Source: Candidatus Schekmanbacteria bacterium RIFCSPLOWO2_02_FULL_38_14
GTDB taxonomy: Bacteria > Schekmanbacteria > GWA2-38-11
Direction of reading: 5' to 3'
DNA length: 64,000 bases
Assembly: GCA_001790855.1 (NCBI GenBank)
Contig: MGDH01000022.1
Location: 127,945 to 191,944, forward strand
Both the position numbers and the translations under genes were made by a program. The notes under the pieces are model-generated. The model was not told where the DNA came from and searched no databases. It saw nothing but the letters and a program-made list of their open reading frames with translations. Shown here piece by piece: positions 10,257 to 19,243 of this stretch; within the stretch, counting starts at the first letter, position 1, and each line of letters begins with the position of its first letter.

Positions 10257-11186
10257 TCAAATAAATCCCTCACCCAGCAGAACAATTTCAAGTTCAAGGT
10301 TAATCCTGAATTTTTCCCATACCTTTTCTTTAATCTCGCATATCAACTTATAAACATCCTTTGCCTTTGCTTTGCCTGTGTTTACAATGAAGTTTGCATG
10401 CTTTGCTGAAACGTGAGCATCTCCGCACCGTTTTCCCTTAAGCCCTGCCATATCTATCAGTTTCCCTGCATTGTAACCCGGAGGATTTTTAAATACAGAA
10501 CCTGCAGTAAATGAACTGCATGGCTGTGTTTTTTTTCTCATCAACTTGTACTTTGCTGCCAGTTTATCAAAAATTTTCTTATCCCTTTTTTGCAATTTAA
10601 ACCACGCCCCTGTTATGATATAGTCATCAGGAATGTTACAGCTTCTGTATTCAAAGGAGATTTCTTTTTTTGAGATTTCCCTTATCTCTCCCTCAGAATC
10701 TATAACCTGAAGCCTCTCAAGCCTTTCAGATATGCACATGCCAAAAGAACCTGCATTTCCCTTTATGCTTCCACCAACAGTACCGGGGATTCCGCAGGCA
10801 AATTCCAGGCTTCCAATCCCCTCTTTCCCAAGCCCCATTATCATAAGAAGGAGATTTACACCGCCCTGTGAAAAAACCATTCTGAAATTTTTCGCAACGC
10901 TCTCCACTACTTCAAACCTGTTAAAAGTTTTCGAAAGGTTTATTACTACTCCATCAAATCCCCAGTCGCTTACAAGCAAGTTAGTTCCTTTTCCGATTGT
11001 AAAATAAGGCATCCTGTTTTTTAAGCAGAAAGATACCACACCGCTTATTTCCTGAATTCTTTCCGGAAAAACCATCGCCCGGCATTTTCCGCCTATTCTG
11101 TAAGATGTATATTTATCCATTGAAACTTCAAACCTGATTCTGTCTTTGAAAATATTTTTAAGTTCCTTTATTTTTTGAACTTCCAT
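10257..11186 (-). CDS. murB: UDP-N-acetylmuramate dehydrogenase MurB
   Basis: A flavoprotein (309 aa) that reduces UDP-GlcNAc-enolpyruvate to UDP-MurNAc with NADPH. It has the FAD-binding MVFPERIQEISGVVSFC and YFTIGKGTNLLVSDWGFDGVVI, then GIPGTVGGSIKGNAGSFG, the active-site block SSFTAGSVFKNPPGYNAGKLID with the catalytic Ser, and HANFIVNTGKAKAKDV. Length and motifs fit the short type II (Tyr-loop-lacking) form. It lies between murC and the small unknown gene in the dcw operon. Confidence 0.97.
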   Translation of the reverse strand: MEVQKIKELKNIFKDRIRFEVSMDKYTSYRIGGKCRAMVFPERIQEISGVVSFCLKNRMPYFTIGKGTNLLVSDWGFDGVVINLSKTFNRFEVVESVAKNFRMVFSQGGVNLLLMIMGLGKEGIGSLEFACGIPGTVGGSIKGNAGSFGMCISERLERLQVIDSEGEIREISKKEISFEYRSCNIPDDYIITGAWFKLQKRDKKIFDKLAAKYKLMRKKTQPCSSFTAGSVFKNPPGYNAGKLIDMAGLKGKRCGDAHVSAKHANFIVNTGKAKAKDVYKLICEIKEKVWEKFRINLELEIVLLGEGFI

Positions 11187-11224
11187 AACCTTCCAAATTT
11201 TTTTAATTTTTTAATCCTATATAG

Positions 11225-12595
11225 CTATGATTGCCTGCCTTTTAAAAAAGCCTCGCCTATTTTATAAACATCACCTGCACCAAGAGTAATCAGAAGGTCT
11301 CCTTTCTCTGTTACCTTGAAAAGATGTTTCAGAATATCCTTCCTTTCCTTTATATGGCTTACATTTTTATGCCCATGGGCCATAATTCCCTCACGCAACT
11401 TATCGCTGTCAATACCATCAATTGGCTTTTCTCCTGCAGCGTATATATCCGCGAGTATGAGCAAATCAGCGTCATAGAAGGACTTGAAAAACTCCTCCAG
11501 AAGGTCCTGAGTTCTTGAATAGCGGTGAGGCTGAAAAAGGGCAACAATCCTTCCTGTCCAGTTTTCTCTTGCTGCTTTCAAGGTAGCCTTGATTTCTGTT
11601 GGATGATGCCCGTAGTCATCAACAACAGTCACTCCATCCCTCTTACCCTTTACCTGAAATCTCCTCTCAATTCCCGAGAACCCCTCAAGGGCTTTTTTGA
11701 TGTCATCAAACTTTATCCCAAGTTCAATTCCAACTGCGATTGCTGCAAGGGAATTGCAGATGTTGTGGATTCCTGAAATTTTCAATTTAATCCTCCCAAT
11801 CACATTATTATGTTCTATGACATCAAACTCAGATTTAAATCCTGAAAAATTTATGGAAGCTGCTGTATAATCAGCCTGCCCTTTCAATCCATAGGTTATA
11901 AGTCTCTTCTCTATTGCAGGAATTATGCTCTGAATATTTTCATCATCCATGCATATTACCGAAACCCCGTAAAATGGTACCTTATTGATGAAGTCTGAAA
12001 AGGTTTCTTTGATTTTTTCAAGACTCCCGTAGTAGTTCAGATGCTCCCTGTCTATGTTTGTTATCACTGCTATTGATGGTGTAAGGCTCAAAAATGAGCC
12101 ATCACTCTCATCAGCCTCTGCAACCAGAAACTCTCCCTGTCCAAGCTTCGCGTTTGTTCCAAGGCTGTTAAGTCTTCCGCCAATAACAACTGTCGGGTCA
12201 AATCCTGCATGGGCTAAAATCTGGGATATGAGTGAGGTTGTAGTGGTTTTCCCGTGAGCGCCTGCAACTGCAATCCCGTATTTCATTCTCATAAGCTCTG
12301 CAAGCATTTCAGCACGGGGAATAAGGGTAATCTTTTTTGTAATGGCTGATTTTACCTCAGCATTTTCCTGTGTAACAGCTGATGAGTAGACAACAACATC
12401 AGCGCCTTCAGCATTTTCTGCCCTGTGACCTTTACAGATTTTTGCTCCAAGCCTTGAAAGCCTTCTTGTAACCTTTGAAGGCTTAAGGTCTGAACCGCTC
12501 ACCTGGTAGCCGAGGTTTAACAACACCTCTGCGATACCGCTCATACCTATTCCTCCAATTCCAATAAAATGGATTTTCAAGTCTTTTTTGTACAT
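11225..12595 (-). CDS. murC: UDP-N-acetylmuramate--L-alanine ligase MurC
   Basis: A 456-aa Mur ligase that adds L-Ala to UDP-MurNAc. It has the N-terminal UDP-binding HFIGIGGIGMSGIAEVL, the ATP P-loop GAHGKTTTTSLISQ, EADESDGSFL, VITNIDREHLNYYG, the DDYGHHPTEIKATL motif characteristic of MurC, and FQPHRYSRTQDLLEEF. Full length, in the dcw operon between murG and murB. Confidence 0.98.
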   Translation of the reverse strand: MYKKDLKIHFIGIGGIGMSGIAEVLLNLGYQVSGSDLKPSKVTRRLSRLGAKICKGHRAENAEGADVVVYSSAVTQENAEVKSAITKKITLIPRAEMLAELMRMKYGIAVAGAHGKTTTTSLISQILAHAGFDPTVVIGGRLNSLGTNAKLGQGEFLVAEADESDGSFLSLTPSIAVITNIDREHLNYYGSLEKIKETFSDFINKVPFYGVSVICMDDENIQSIIPAIEKRLITYGLKGQADYTAASINFSGFKSEFDVIEHNNVIGRIKLKISGIHNICNSLAAIAVGIELGIKFDDIKKALEGFSGIERRFQVKGKRDGVTVVDDYGHHPTEIKATLKAARENWTGRIVALFQPHRYSRTQDLLEEFFKSFYDADLLILADIYAAGEKPIDGIDSDKLREGIMAHGHKNVSHIKERKDILKHLFKVTEKGDLLITLGAGDVYKIGEAFLKGRQS

Positions 12596-12630
12596 TTTAT
12601 TTCATCAAATCCTAAGCCGTAAATTTCAAA

Positions 12631-13725
12631 TTATCCCCTTATTAACTCCTCACACGCATCCACTAATGTCGCAGCAGCGTCACCCTTTGAAAATTTACTG
12701 CTGTTTCTGCTGAGTTCATTAATTTTATTTCCCCTCGTTATCAAACTTATGATTTTCTCAGATAAAATTTCTCCATTGAGTTCTTTGTCAAGAACCATCA
12801 GAGCCGCATTCTCATCAGCAAACGCCCTGGCATTTAATTCCTGATGATTATTTGCCGCGTATGGGAAAGGAATCAGTATTGACGCCTTGCCGCATTCTGA
12901 CAGCTCACTCAGTGTTATTGCGCCTGCGCGGCATACAACAAGGTCTGCAATTGCATAGGCATTTTTCATTTCTTCTATATAAGGAGTAACATAATTCCTT
13001 ATCATGTTTTTGTTGTACTCCTCCTTTACAAACCCGAAATCGTTCTTCCCTGTCTGATGCACTATCTGAAGCATATCAGAATATTTCTCAAGTATTGGCA
13101 GTGCCTGAACAACGCATTGATTGATTCTTCTTGCTCCCTGACTTCCGCCAAAAACAAGAAGGGTAAAACAGTTCTCCTTCATCCCCCACTGCTTTAAAGC
13201 CTCTTCTCTTGAGCCCCTGTTGATATCTCTGCGCACAGGGTTACCAGCGACAACAACCTTCTCTTTCTTGAAAAACTGCGTTGATGATTCAAAATTAACC
13301 CCAACCCTTTTCACAACCTTTGAAAGTATCCTGTTGGTCAGACCCGGATAAAAATTCTGCTCAAGTATTATTGTTGGCAGACGCAGCATAGCAGCGCAGA
13401 AAACTGTTGGTCCCGAGGCATAACCGCCAACTCCAATTACTATGTCAGGTCTGAAGCTAAAAATAATCTTCATAGCCTGAAAAAATCCCATTGGTATTTT
13501 CAAAATGCCTTTAACCATGTCATTTAAAGACTTTTCTTTTATTCCTGATGCCTCAATCAGCTTTAAATTCATCCCATGAGCCGGAATTATTCTTGCCTCA
13601 AGCCCTGAAGCTGTGCCAACAAAAAGTATTTCAGAATCAGGTTTTCGCTTTTTTATCTCATTAGCGATTGCAATGCCGGGATAGATATGTCCTCCAGTTC
13701 CTCCACCGGCTATAATTGCTCTCAC
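12631..13725 (-). CDS. murG: MurG, lipid I GlcNAc transferase
   Basis: A GT28 glycosyltransferase (364 aa) that converts lipid I to lipid II on the inner membrane face. The N-terminal glycine loop IIAGGGTGGHIYPGIAIA is clear, as are IGVGGYASGP, LEQNFYPGLTNRIL, VFGGSQGARRIN, and the donor-site block VVCRAGAITLSELSECGKASILIPFPYAANNHQ. It is followed upstream, toward ftsW, by an intergenic palindrome cluster that breaks the otherwise tight operon. Confidence 0.98.
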   Translation of the reverse strand: MRAIIAGGGTGGHIYPGIAIANEIKKRKPDSEILFVGTASGLEARIIPAHGMNLKLIEASGIKEKSLNDMVKGILKIPMGFFQAMKIIFSFRPDIVIGVGGYASGPTVFCAAMLRLPTIILEQNFYPGLTNRILSKVVKRVGVNFESSTQFFKKEKVVVAGNPVRRDINRGSREEALKQWGMKENCFTLLVFGGSQGARRINQCVVQALPILEKYSDMLQIVHQTGKNDFGFVKEEYNKNMIRNYVTPYIEEMKNAYAIADLVVCRAGAITLSELSECGKASILIPFPYAANNHQELNARAFADENAALMVLDKELNGEILSEKIISLITRGNKINELSRNSSKFSKGDAAATLVDACEELIRG

Positions 13726-13751
13726 AAGAATTTTCCACCTATCAAATTCTT

Positions 13752-13836
13752 TTTGTAGAAACAGGTTTTTAAACCTGTTAACAACAGACCTGAAGGTCTG
13801 TTTCTACAAATTCGCAGGCTAAAGCCTGCGGCTACA
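13752..13836. repeat. Palindromic repeat cluster inside the dcw operon
   Basis: An outer inverted repeat, TTTGTAGAAACAG (13752) with CTGTTTCTACAAA (13798-13810), encloses two perfect hairpins: CAGGTTT-TT-AAACCTG (13762-13777) and CAGACC-TGAA-GGTCTG (13785-13800). Next to it is CGCAGGCT-AA-AGCCTGCG (13813-13830). It sits between ftsW and murG, where neighbouring genes touch or overlap. It looks like a REP/BIME-type insertion and may affect mRNA stability or termination. Confidence 0.75.
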
Positions 13837-13882
13837 AAAATTAATACATCAACTTAGTCACCTCAGTCTAACTCTCTGATTT

Positions 13883-14974
13883 TCACGCATGGTCCGAGAT
13901 ACTCAGGAGAACTCCAACTGAAAACAGAGACAACACAACTGAAGAACCTCCATAGCTTATAAATGGCAGAGGCAGCCCTTTTGTTGGAAAAAGCCCCAGT
14001 GTAACACCAATATTTATTGCACTCTGCAGCCCTAGTAACAGCGTGATTCCAAGGGAAAGAAAAGTTCCAAAAAGGTCTCTGGAATTCATCGATATCCTGA
14101 TTCCCCTCCATATTAATGTAAAAAACAAAAAGATTACTGCTGAAACTCCTATAAAACCAAGTTCTTCTCCAATAATTGAAAAAATAAAATCTGTATGTGG
14201 CCACGGGAGGTAGAAGAGTTTTCCCTTCCCTTCCCCTATTCCGGTTCCCCATATCCCGCCACTGCCGAATGCCAGAAAAGATTGGACTATCTGGTATCCT
14301 GTATCAAGCTGGTCACTCCATGGGTCAAGAAAAGCAAGAATCCTTCTCCTCCTGTAAGAAACATTTAAAATTGAAAAATATAAAAATGGCAGTGAAGCAA
14401 GAACAAGATAGATTAAATGGCGGAGCTTTGCACCTCCTGCAAAAAGGAGCAAAAAGGTCGTTGATGCCATTACAATCACTGTGCCAAGGTCCGGCTGGAG
14501 CATGATTAACATGCAAAAGATTCCAAGCATTATCAGAAGCGGTAGCGTGCCATTGAAAAAGTCGTGAATTTTTTCTTTCCTTTTTGAAATGGAATAGGCT
14601 GTATAGAGAACAAGGCTGAATTTGGCAAGCTCTGAAGGCTGAAAAACAAACCCGAATATGTTCAGCCATCTTCTTGCCCCGTTTTTTTCAAGGCCTAATC
14701 CAGGTATTAAAACTGCAATGAGCATTATGAATGAAAGAAAAAGGAAGGGAACTGCAAGATTCCTGAGACGGGTGTAATCAAAGTGCATGACAATTGCCAT
14801 CAATACAAACCCCATGAACAGGAAAACCAGTTGTTTCTTTAGGAAGTAGTAGGAATCATTCTTCCCCTCAAGAGCAATAATTGCGCTCGCACTGTAAACC
14901 ATTATTGCTCCTATTCCTGTCAGAACAAGAGTAATGAAAAGAAGCAGATGGTCATATGCATATTTTCTTGGCAT
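13883..14974 (-). CDS. ftsW: FtsW, SEDS peptidoglycan glycosyltransferase
   Basis: A polytopic SEDS-family protein (363 aa, about ten membrane helices) that polymerises lipid II at the septum with FtsI. It has MVYSASAI near the N terminus, a central GDxxR-like loop region, WSGP-like WPHTDFIFSIIGEELGFIG, and the C-terminal PFISYGGSSVVLSLFSVGVLLSIS. It starts one nucleotide after the murD stop. It is slightly short at the C terminus compared with many FtsW proteins, but complete in the conserved core. Confidence 0.96.
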   Translation of the reverse strand: MPRKYAYDHLLLFITLVLTGIGAIMVYSASAIIALEGKNDSYYFLKKQLVFLFMGFVLMAIVMHFDYTRLRNLAVPFLFLSFIMLIAVLIPGLGLEKNGARRWLNIFGFVFQPSELAKFSLVLYTAYSISKRKEKIHDFFNGTLPLLIMLGIFCMLIMLQPDLGTVIVMASTTFLLLFAGGAKLRHLIYLVLASLPFLYFSILNVSYRRRRILAFLDPWSDQLDTGYQIVQSFLAFGSGGIWGTGIGEGKGKLFYLPWPHTDFIFSIIGEELGFIGVSAVIFLFFTLIWRGIRISMNSRDLFGTFLSLGITLLLGLQSAINIGVTLGLFPTKGLPLPFISYGGSSVVLSLFSVGVLLSISDHA

Positions 14975-14975
14975 A

Positions 14976-16358
14976 TTACTTAAGCCCCATTACAGCCCTC
15001 CTGAAGGCAACTCCCCTTTCCTCATACGAGTTGAACATATCAAAGCTTGCACAGCCCGGGGAAAGAAGTATTATGTCTCCTGAAGATGCTGCTTCAAATG
15101 ATTTTTTTACAGCGTCATTCATATCGCTTGCATTAATTGAGTGAGTAAATCCGTTTAAAGACTTTTTAATCTTCTCCTTGGCTTCACCAATCAAAACAAG
15201 TTTTTTTACTTTTGATTTTACCAAATCCCTGAGCATATCAAAGTCGCCTTTCTTATCCCTGCCTCCTGCAATCAATATAATTGGAGAGGAATAGCTCATA
15301 AGGGATTTAACCACAGCCCCAACATTTGTCCCCTTTGAGTCATTAATAAACCTGACCCCGTTTAGCTCCCTGACAAATTCTATCCTGTGAGAAGGAGGTT
15401 TGAATTCACTTAAAACCTTTTTAATTGTCTCCGGTTCAACATGACAAAGACTGCAGGCAGTTATTGCAGCAAGGGCATTCTCAAGATTATGAAGCCCTTC
15501 AAGTTTTACATCACACAAAGAACAGACAGCTTTTACACTATTTTGAAAGCCAAAAAATATTTCGCCGCCTTTTACAAAACATCCGTTGTTAATTACTTCT
15601 TTTGTACTGAAATAGAGCACTGAAGCTCCTGTTTGGGGTGAAAGTTTTCTCAGCATCAGGTCATCATAGTTTAATACCAAAAAGTCCTTTTTTTTCTGTT
15701 TCTCAAAAATTCTGTATTTTGTTCGGGAGTATTCTTCAATGCCTTTGTATCTGTCCATGTGGTCAGGAGTAATGTTTAAAATAAGGCTGATAAAAGGCTT
15801 GAAATTGACAACCTCTTCAAGCTGAAAGCTTGAAACTTCAACCACCAGATAATCATATTCCTGAGAGTTCAGAGCAAATTCTGAAAGAGGTGTCCCGATG
15901 TTTCCAAGTCCCAAGGACCTGTAACCAGCAGCAATTAAAAGTTCATTTATGAGCTTTGTTGTTGTGGTTTTACCGTTTGTACCTGTTATTGCAATTACAG
16001 GTACTTGTAAAAAATTATAGGCAAACTCTATCTCGCTCACTATTTTTATCCCCATATTTCTTGCCTTTAAAAGTATAGGTATTGTGCCTTGTATGCCTGG
16101 AGAAACCACTATTAAATCGATTCCCTTAAGAAGCGATTCAGGATGGGAACCAAGGAAAAATCTAACATCAGCGCCTTCAAGCATTTTAATATGCTCATTT
16201 AATTCTTCCTGAGATTTTATGTCAGAAACCATAACATCTGCGCCAAGGCTATTGGCAAGTCTTGCTGCTGCAACTCCTGTTCTTGCAAGACCAAGTATGA
16301 GGAGTTTTTTGCCTTTAACTTCCAATCCGTTAAACTTTTTTTCACCTGCTGATTTCAT
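14976..16358 (-). CDS. murD: UDP-N-acetylmuramoylalanine--D-glutamate ligase MurD
   Basis: A 460-aa Mur ligase that adds D-Glu. It has the N-terminal Rossmann KLLILGLARTGVAAARLANSLG, the P-loop AITGTNGKTTTTKLINELL, NITPDHMDRY, INDSKGTNVGAVVKSL, and the C-terminal ILLSPGCASFDMFNSYEERG signature of MurD. It overlaps the end of murF by 17 nt, leaving no room for mraY, which normally lies between these two genes. Confidence 0.98.
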   Translation of the reverse strand: MKSAGEKKFNGLEVKGKKLLILGLARTGVAAARLANSLGADVMVSDIKSQEELNEHIKMLEGADVRFFLGSHPESLLKGIDLIVVSPGIQGTIPILLKARNMGIKIVSEIEFAYNFLQVPVIAITGTNGKTTTTKLINELLIAAGYRSLGLGNIGTPLSEFALNSQEYDYLVVEVSSFQLEEVVNFKPFISLILNITPDHMDRYKGIEEYSRTKYRIFEKQKKKDFLVLNYDDLMLRKLSPQTGASVLYFSTKEVINNGCFVKGGEIFFGFQNSVKAVCSLCDVKLEGLHNLENALAAITACSLCHVEPETIKKVLSEFKPPSHRIEFVRELNGVRFINDSKGTNVGAVVKSLMSYSSPIILIAGGRDKKGDFDMLRDLVKSKVKKLVLIGEAKEKIKKSLNGFTHSINASDMNDAVKKSFEAASSGDIILLSPGCASFDMFNSYEERGVAFRRAVMGLK

Positions 16359-17733
16359 TTACTATCTCATCAAGCTTCATTCCTCTTGAGCCTTTTACAA
16401 GAATCCAGTCTCCCCGGGATAACAAGTCCTTCAATGGTGCAATAACTTCCTTAGAATTTTTAAAACTTTTTACTTTTCTCTTTTCCATCCCCTCTCTTAC
16501 AGACGAAAGGGCTATAGTTTTTGCAAGCTCTCCAACTGTAAAAAGAAAGTCATAGTTGCCTTTTGCCACAATAACACCTATATCTCTGTGGCATTTCAGA
16601 GCAATCTTTCCAAGTTCAAGCATATCTCCAAGAAGGAGAATTTTTTTCCCCGCAGCAGATATCTTGGAAAAGCTATCAAGGGCTTTTGCCATAGATAAAG
16701 GATTTGCATTGTAAGAATCATTCAGAATATTTATCCCTTCAGGAGTTTTAATAACCTCAAGCCTCAGATGCACCCCTTTGTAGGACTCAAGACCCCTCTT
16801 TATCTCCCCTTGGGTAACACCAAAATGGTATGAGCATGCAGAGGCAGCAAGCGCATTATATACATTATGCTCACCAATAACAGGGAGACAGATTCTCTGT
16901 TTCTTCTTGCCAATGCATAGAGTGAATTTGATTTCCAATCCTCTTTCATCAATCCTATCTGCCCTGACATCATTCTCATAAGCCTTACCAAAAAATATTT
17001 TCCTTCCCCTGAAACGGCTAACTGCCTTTACTAAGTTTGGGTCATCTCCATTAATGATAGCCACTCCGCTGACAGGGAGTGAATAAATAAGCTCAGCTTT
17101 TTCTTTTGCAATATCCTTGATGCTTCTGAAATTCTCTGCGTGTGCAAGTCCAACATTTGTAATAACCCCAACCGTAGGCATTGCTATTTTGCAGAGTCCC
17201 TTAATCTCTCCTGCTCTGCTCATCCCTAGTTCAAAAACACCAATCTGATGTCTTTTATCAAGATGCAGAAGACTGAGAGGCAACCCTATATGATTATTAA
17301 AATTGCCCGGGTTTTTAATGGTTTTGAATTTACGGCTCAATATTTTATCAGTCATCTCTTTAACAGTGGTTTTTCCGTTGCTTCCGGTAATTCCAATAAG
17401 AGGCATTGAAGTCTTTTTCCTGTAAAATACTGCAATATTCTGAAGTGCTTTCAGGGTATCATTTACCTCAATAAAAACAGTTTTGGAAAATGACTTAATC
17501 AGTTTATCTAAAAAAAATTTTTCAGAATAAATAACTCCTTTAGCTCCGCGCTTCAGAGAATCAGAAATAAACGAGTGTCCGTCAAACTTCTCACCCTTTA
17601 TCGCAATAAAAAGCTCGCCGCTTTTTATTGCCCTTGAATCTATTGAAATGCCTCTGAAAGATTCAGCCTTTTTCCCTGACCTGAGCAATCCCCTTGTCCC
17701 TTCAAGTATGTCAGAGAGATGGAACCTCTTCAT
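16342..17733 (-). CDS. murF: UDP-MurNAc-tripeptide--D-Ala-D-Ala ligase MurF
   Basis: A 463-aa Mur ligase that completes the pentapeptide. It has the N-terminal GISIDSRAIKSGELFIAIKGEKFDGH, the P-loop GITGSNGKTTVKEMT, NNHIGLPLSLL, FELGMSRAGEI (MurF-typical), ILNDSYNANPLSMAKAL and LGDMLELG. It overlaps the murE stop by 4 nt and murD by 17 nt, so translation is coupled along murE-murF-murD. Confidence 0.98.
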   Translation of the reverse strand: MKRFHLSDILEGTRGLLRSGKKAESFRGISIDSRAIKSGELFIAIKGEKFDGHSFISDSLKRGAKGVIYSEKFFLDKLIKSFSKTVFIEVNDTLKALQNIAVFYRKKTSMPLIGITGSNGKTTVKEMTDKILSRKFKTIKNPGNFNNHIGLPLSLLHLDKRHQIGVFELGMSRAGEIKGLCKIAMPTVGVITNVGLAHAENFRSIKDIAKEKAELIYSLPVSGVAIINGDDPNLVKAVSRFRGRKIFFGKAYENDVRADRIDERGLEIKFTLCIGKKKQRICLPVIGEHNVYNALAASACSYHFGVTQGEIKRGLESYKGVHLRLEVIKTPEGINILNDSYNANPLSMAKALDSFSKISAAGKKILLLGDMLELGKIALKCHRDIGVIVAKGNYDFLFTVGELAKTIALSSVREGMEKRKVKSFKNSKEVIAPLKDLLSRGDWILVKGSRGMKLDEIVNEISR

Positions 17734-19235
17734 TGCACCTTTATCTCTTCAAGTTTTTCCATAATCACTTCTCTGTCATCAAAATGGATTATCTTTTCAC
17801 CAAGAATCTGATAGTTTTCATGCCCCTTCCCTGCAATAATAACGAGGTCATTTGGTTTCGCTGCTTCCAGAGCCTTAAAAATTGCCTTTTTTCTGTCAGG
17901 AACTATTCTGACTTTACCGTTGTTTTTTTCTCCATTTATCCCGGCTTTGATATCATCAATTATCTTAAGAGGGTCTTCACGCCTTGGATTGTCTGAGGTG
18001 ATAAAAACTATATCACTCAGCTCAGAAGCAATTTTTCCCATTACAGGCCTTTTGCTTTTGTCTCTGTTCCCGCCACATCCAAAAACAGTTATGACATATC
18101 CCCCTGAAATCTTCTTTGCCTCTATTAAGCATCTGAGCAAAGCATCAGGAGTATGGGCATAATCAACTATGACATCAAAGCCGCCTTTCCATTCAACGCG
18201 CTGAAATCTTCCCGGAACAGATTTTAACGATTCTATCCCTTTTTTAATTTCATCCTTCCTGACGCCAAGATAATAGGCAGTTGCTGCAGAGGCTAAAATA
18301 TTATATATGTTGAACTCACCTATTAAAGGAGAAAAGACTTCTATCTCATCATCAGGGAATAAAATTCTGCTTCTGATTCCGTTAAAATCACCTTTTAAAT
18401 CAACGGCTCTTACATCCACCCCCGGCTTAAGCCCGTATGTTATTGCTCTGACAGAAACCGCGTCTTTAATTTCGCAAGCCATCAGGTCATCAGCATTGAT
18501 TACTGCAAAGGGTTGCAGCTTATCATCCGGAACTGCATCCAGCATTTTGAAAAGCCTTTTCTTTGATTCAAGATAATTTTTCATATTCCCGTGAAAATCC
18601 AGATGTTCCTGTGAAAGATTTGTATAAACTGCTGCAGTAAAATTGCATCCAAGAACTCTATCAAGTTCCAAAGAATGTGAAGATACTTCCATAACCGCAA
18701 ATTCACTTTTGGATTCTAACATCTCTTTTAAAATTCTCTGAAGGTCAAGGGATTCCGGAGTTGTTTTTGAAGATGCCACAATCCTGTCTCCAATATGATA
18801 ACTTATAGTTCCAATCAGTCCTGTCCTTTTTCCGTCTTGACTGAGAATTGATTCAATGAGATATGAAGTGGTTGTCTTGCCGTTTGTCCCTGTTATGCCT
18901 ATGAGCCCAAGGCTTTTGCTTGGAAATCCATAGAATTTATTTGCAACAAGCGCGAGAGCTTTTCTTGAATCCGGAACTGCTACTGCAGTGACTGACCCAT
19001 TCTGTATTACTGTATTGATGTCAGAAAAGCCTCTATTTACAACAACTGCCTTTGCCCCGCTCTTTACTGCATCGCCTATAAAAAGATGCCCGTCATCAAC
19101 CATCCCTTTGACAGCAACAAAAACTGAACCCTCTTTAACCTTTCTTGAGTCATATTCAACACCTGAAATATCAACATATTCATTCCCATAAATACTTTTT
19201 TCAGAAAGAATTTCTATAAGTTCCTTTAATAGCAT
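17730..19235 (-). CDS. murE: UDP-MurNAc-tripeptide synthetase MurE (DAP-adding)
   Basis: A 501-aa Mur ligase that adds the third residue of the stem peptide. It has the P-loop GITGTNGKTTTSYLIES, EVSSHSLELDRV, TNLSQEHLDFHGNM, and VIVDYAHTPDALLRCL. The specificity motif ITSDNPRREDP (DNPR) is the version found in meso-diaminopimelate-adding enzymes, so the wall is predicted to be mDAP type. It begins 8 nt after the ftsI stop. Confidence 0.98.
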   Translation of the reverse strand: MLLKELIEILSEKSIYGNEYVDISGVEYDSRKVKEGSVFVAVKGMVDDGHLFIGDAVKSGAKAVVVNRGFSDINTVIQNGSVTAVAVPDSRKALALVANKFYGFPSKSLGLIGITGTNGKTTTSYLIESILSQDGKRTGLIGTISYHIGDRIVASSKTTPESLDLQRILKEMLESKSEFAVMEVSSHSLELDRVLGCNFTAAVYTNLSQEHLDFHGNMKNYLESKKRLFKMLDAVPDDKLQPFAVINADDLMACEIKDAVSVRAITYGLKPGVDVRAVDLKGDFNGIRSRILFPDDEIEVFSPLIGEFNIYNILASAATAYYLGVRKDEIKKGIESLKSVPGRFQRVEWKGGFDVIVDYAHTPDALLRCLIEAKKISGGYVITVFGCGGNRDKSKRPVMGKIASELSDIVFITSDNPRREDPLKIIDDIKAGINGEKNNGKVRIVPDRKKAIFKALEAAKPNDLVIIAGKGHENYQILGEKIIHFDDREVIMEKLEEIKVQ

Positions 19236-19243
19236 TTTGTTTG

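Noticed and set aside
13863-14252. 129-codon ORF in another frame inside ftsW, read at first as a possible frameshift
   Set aside because: FtsW motifs continue without break in the 13883-14974 frame; the other frame is a shadow.
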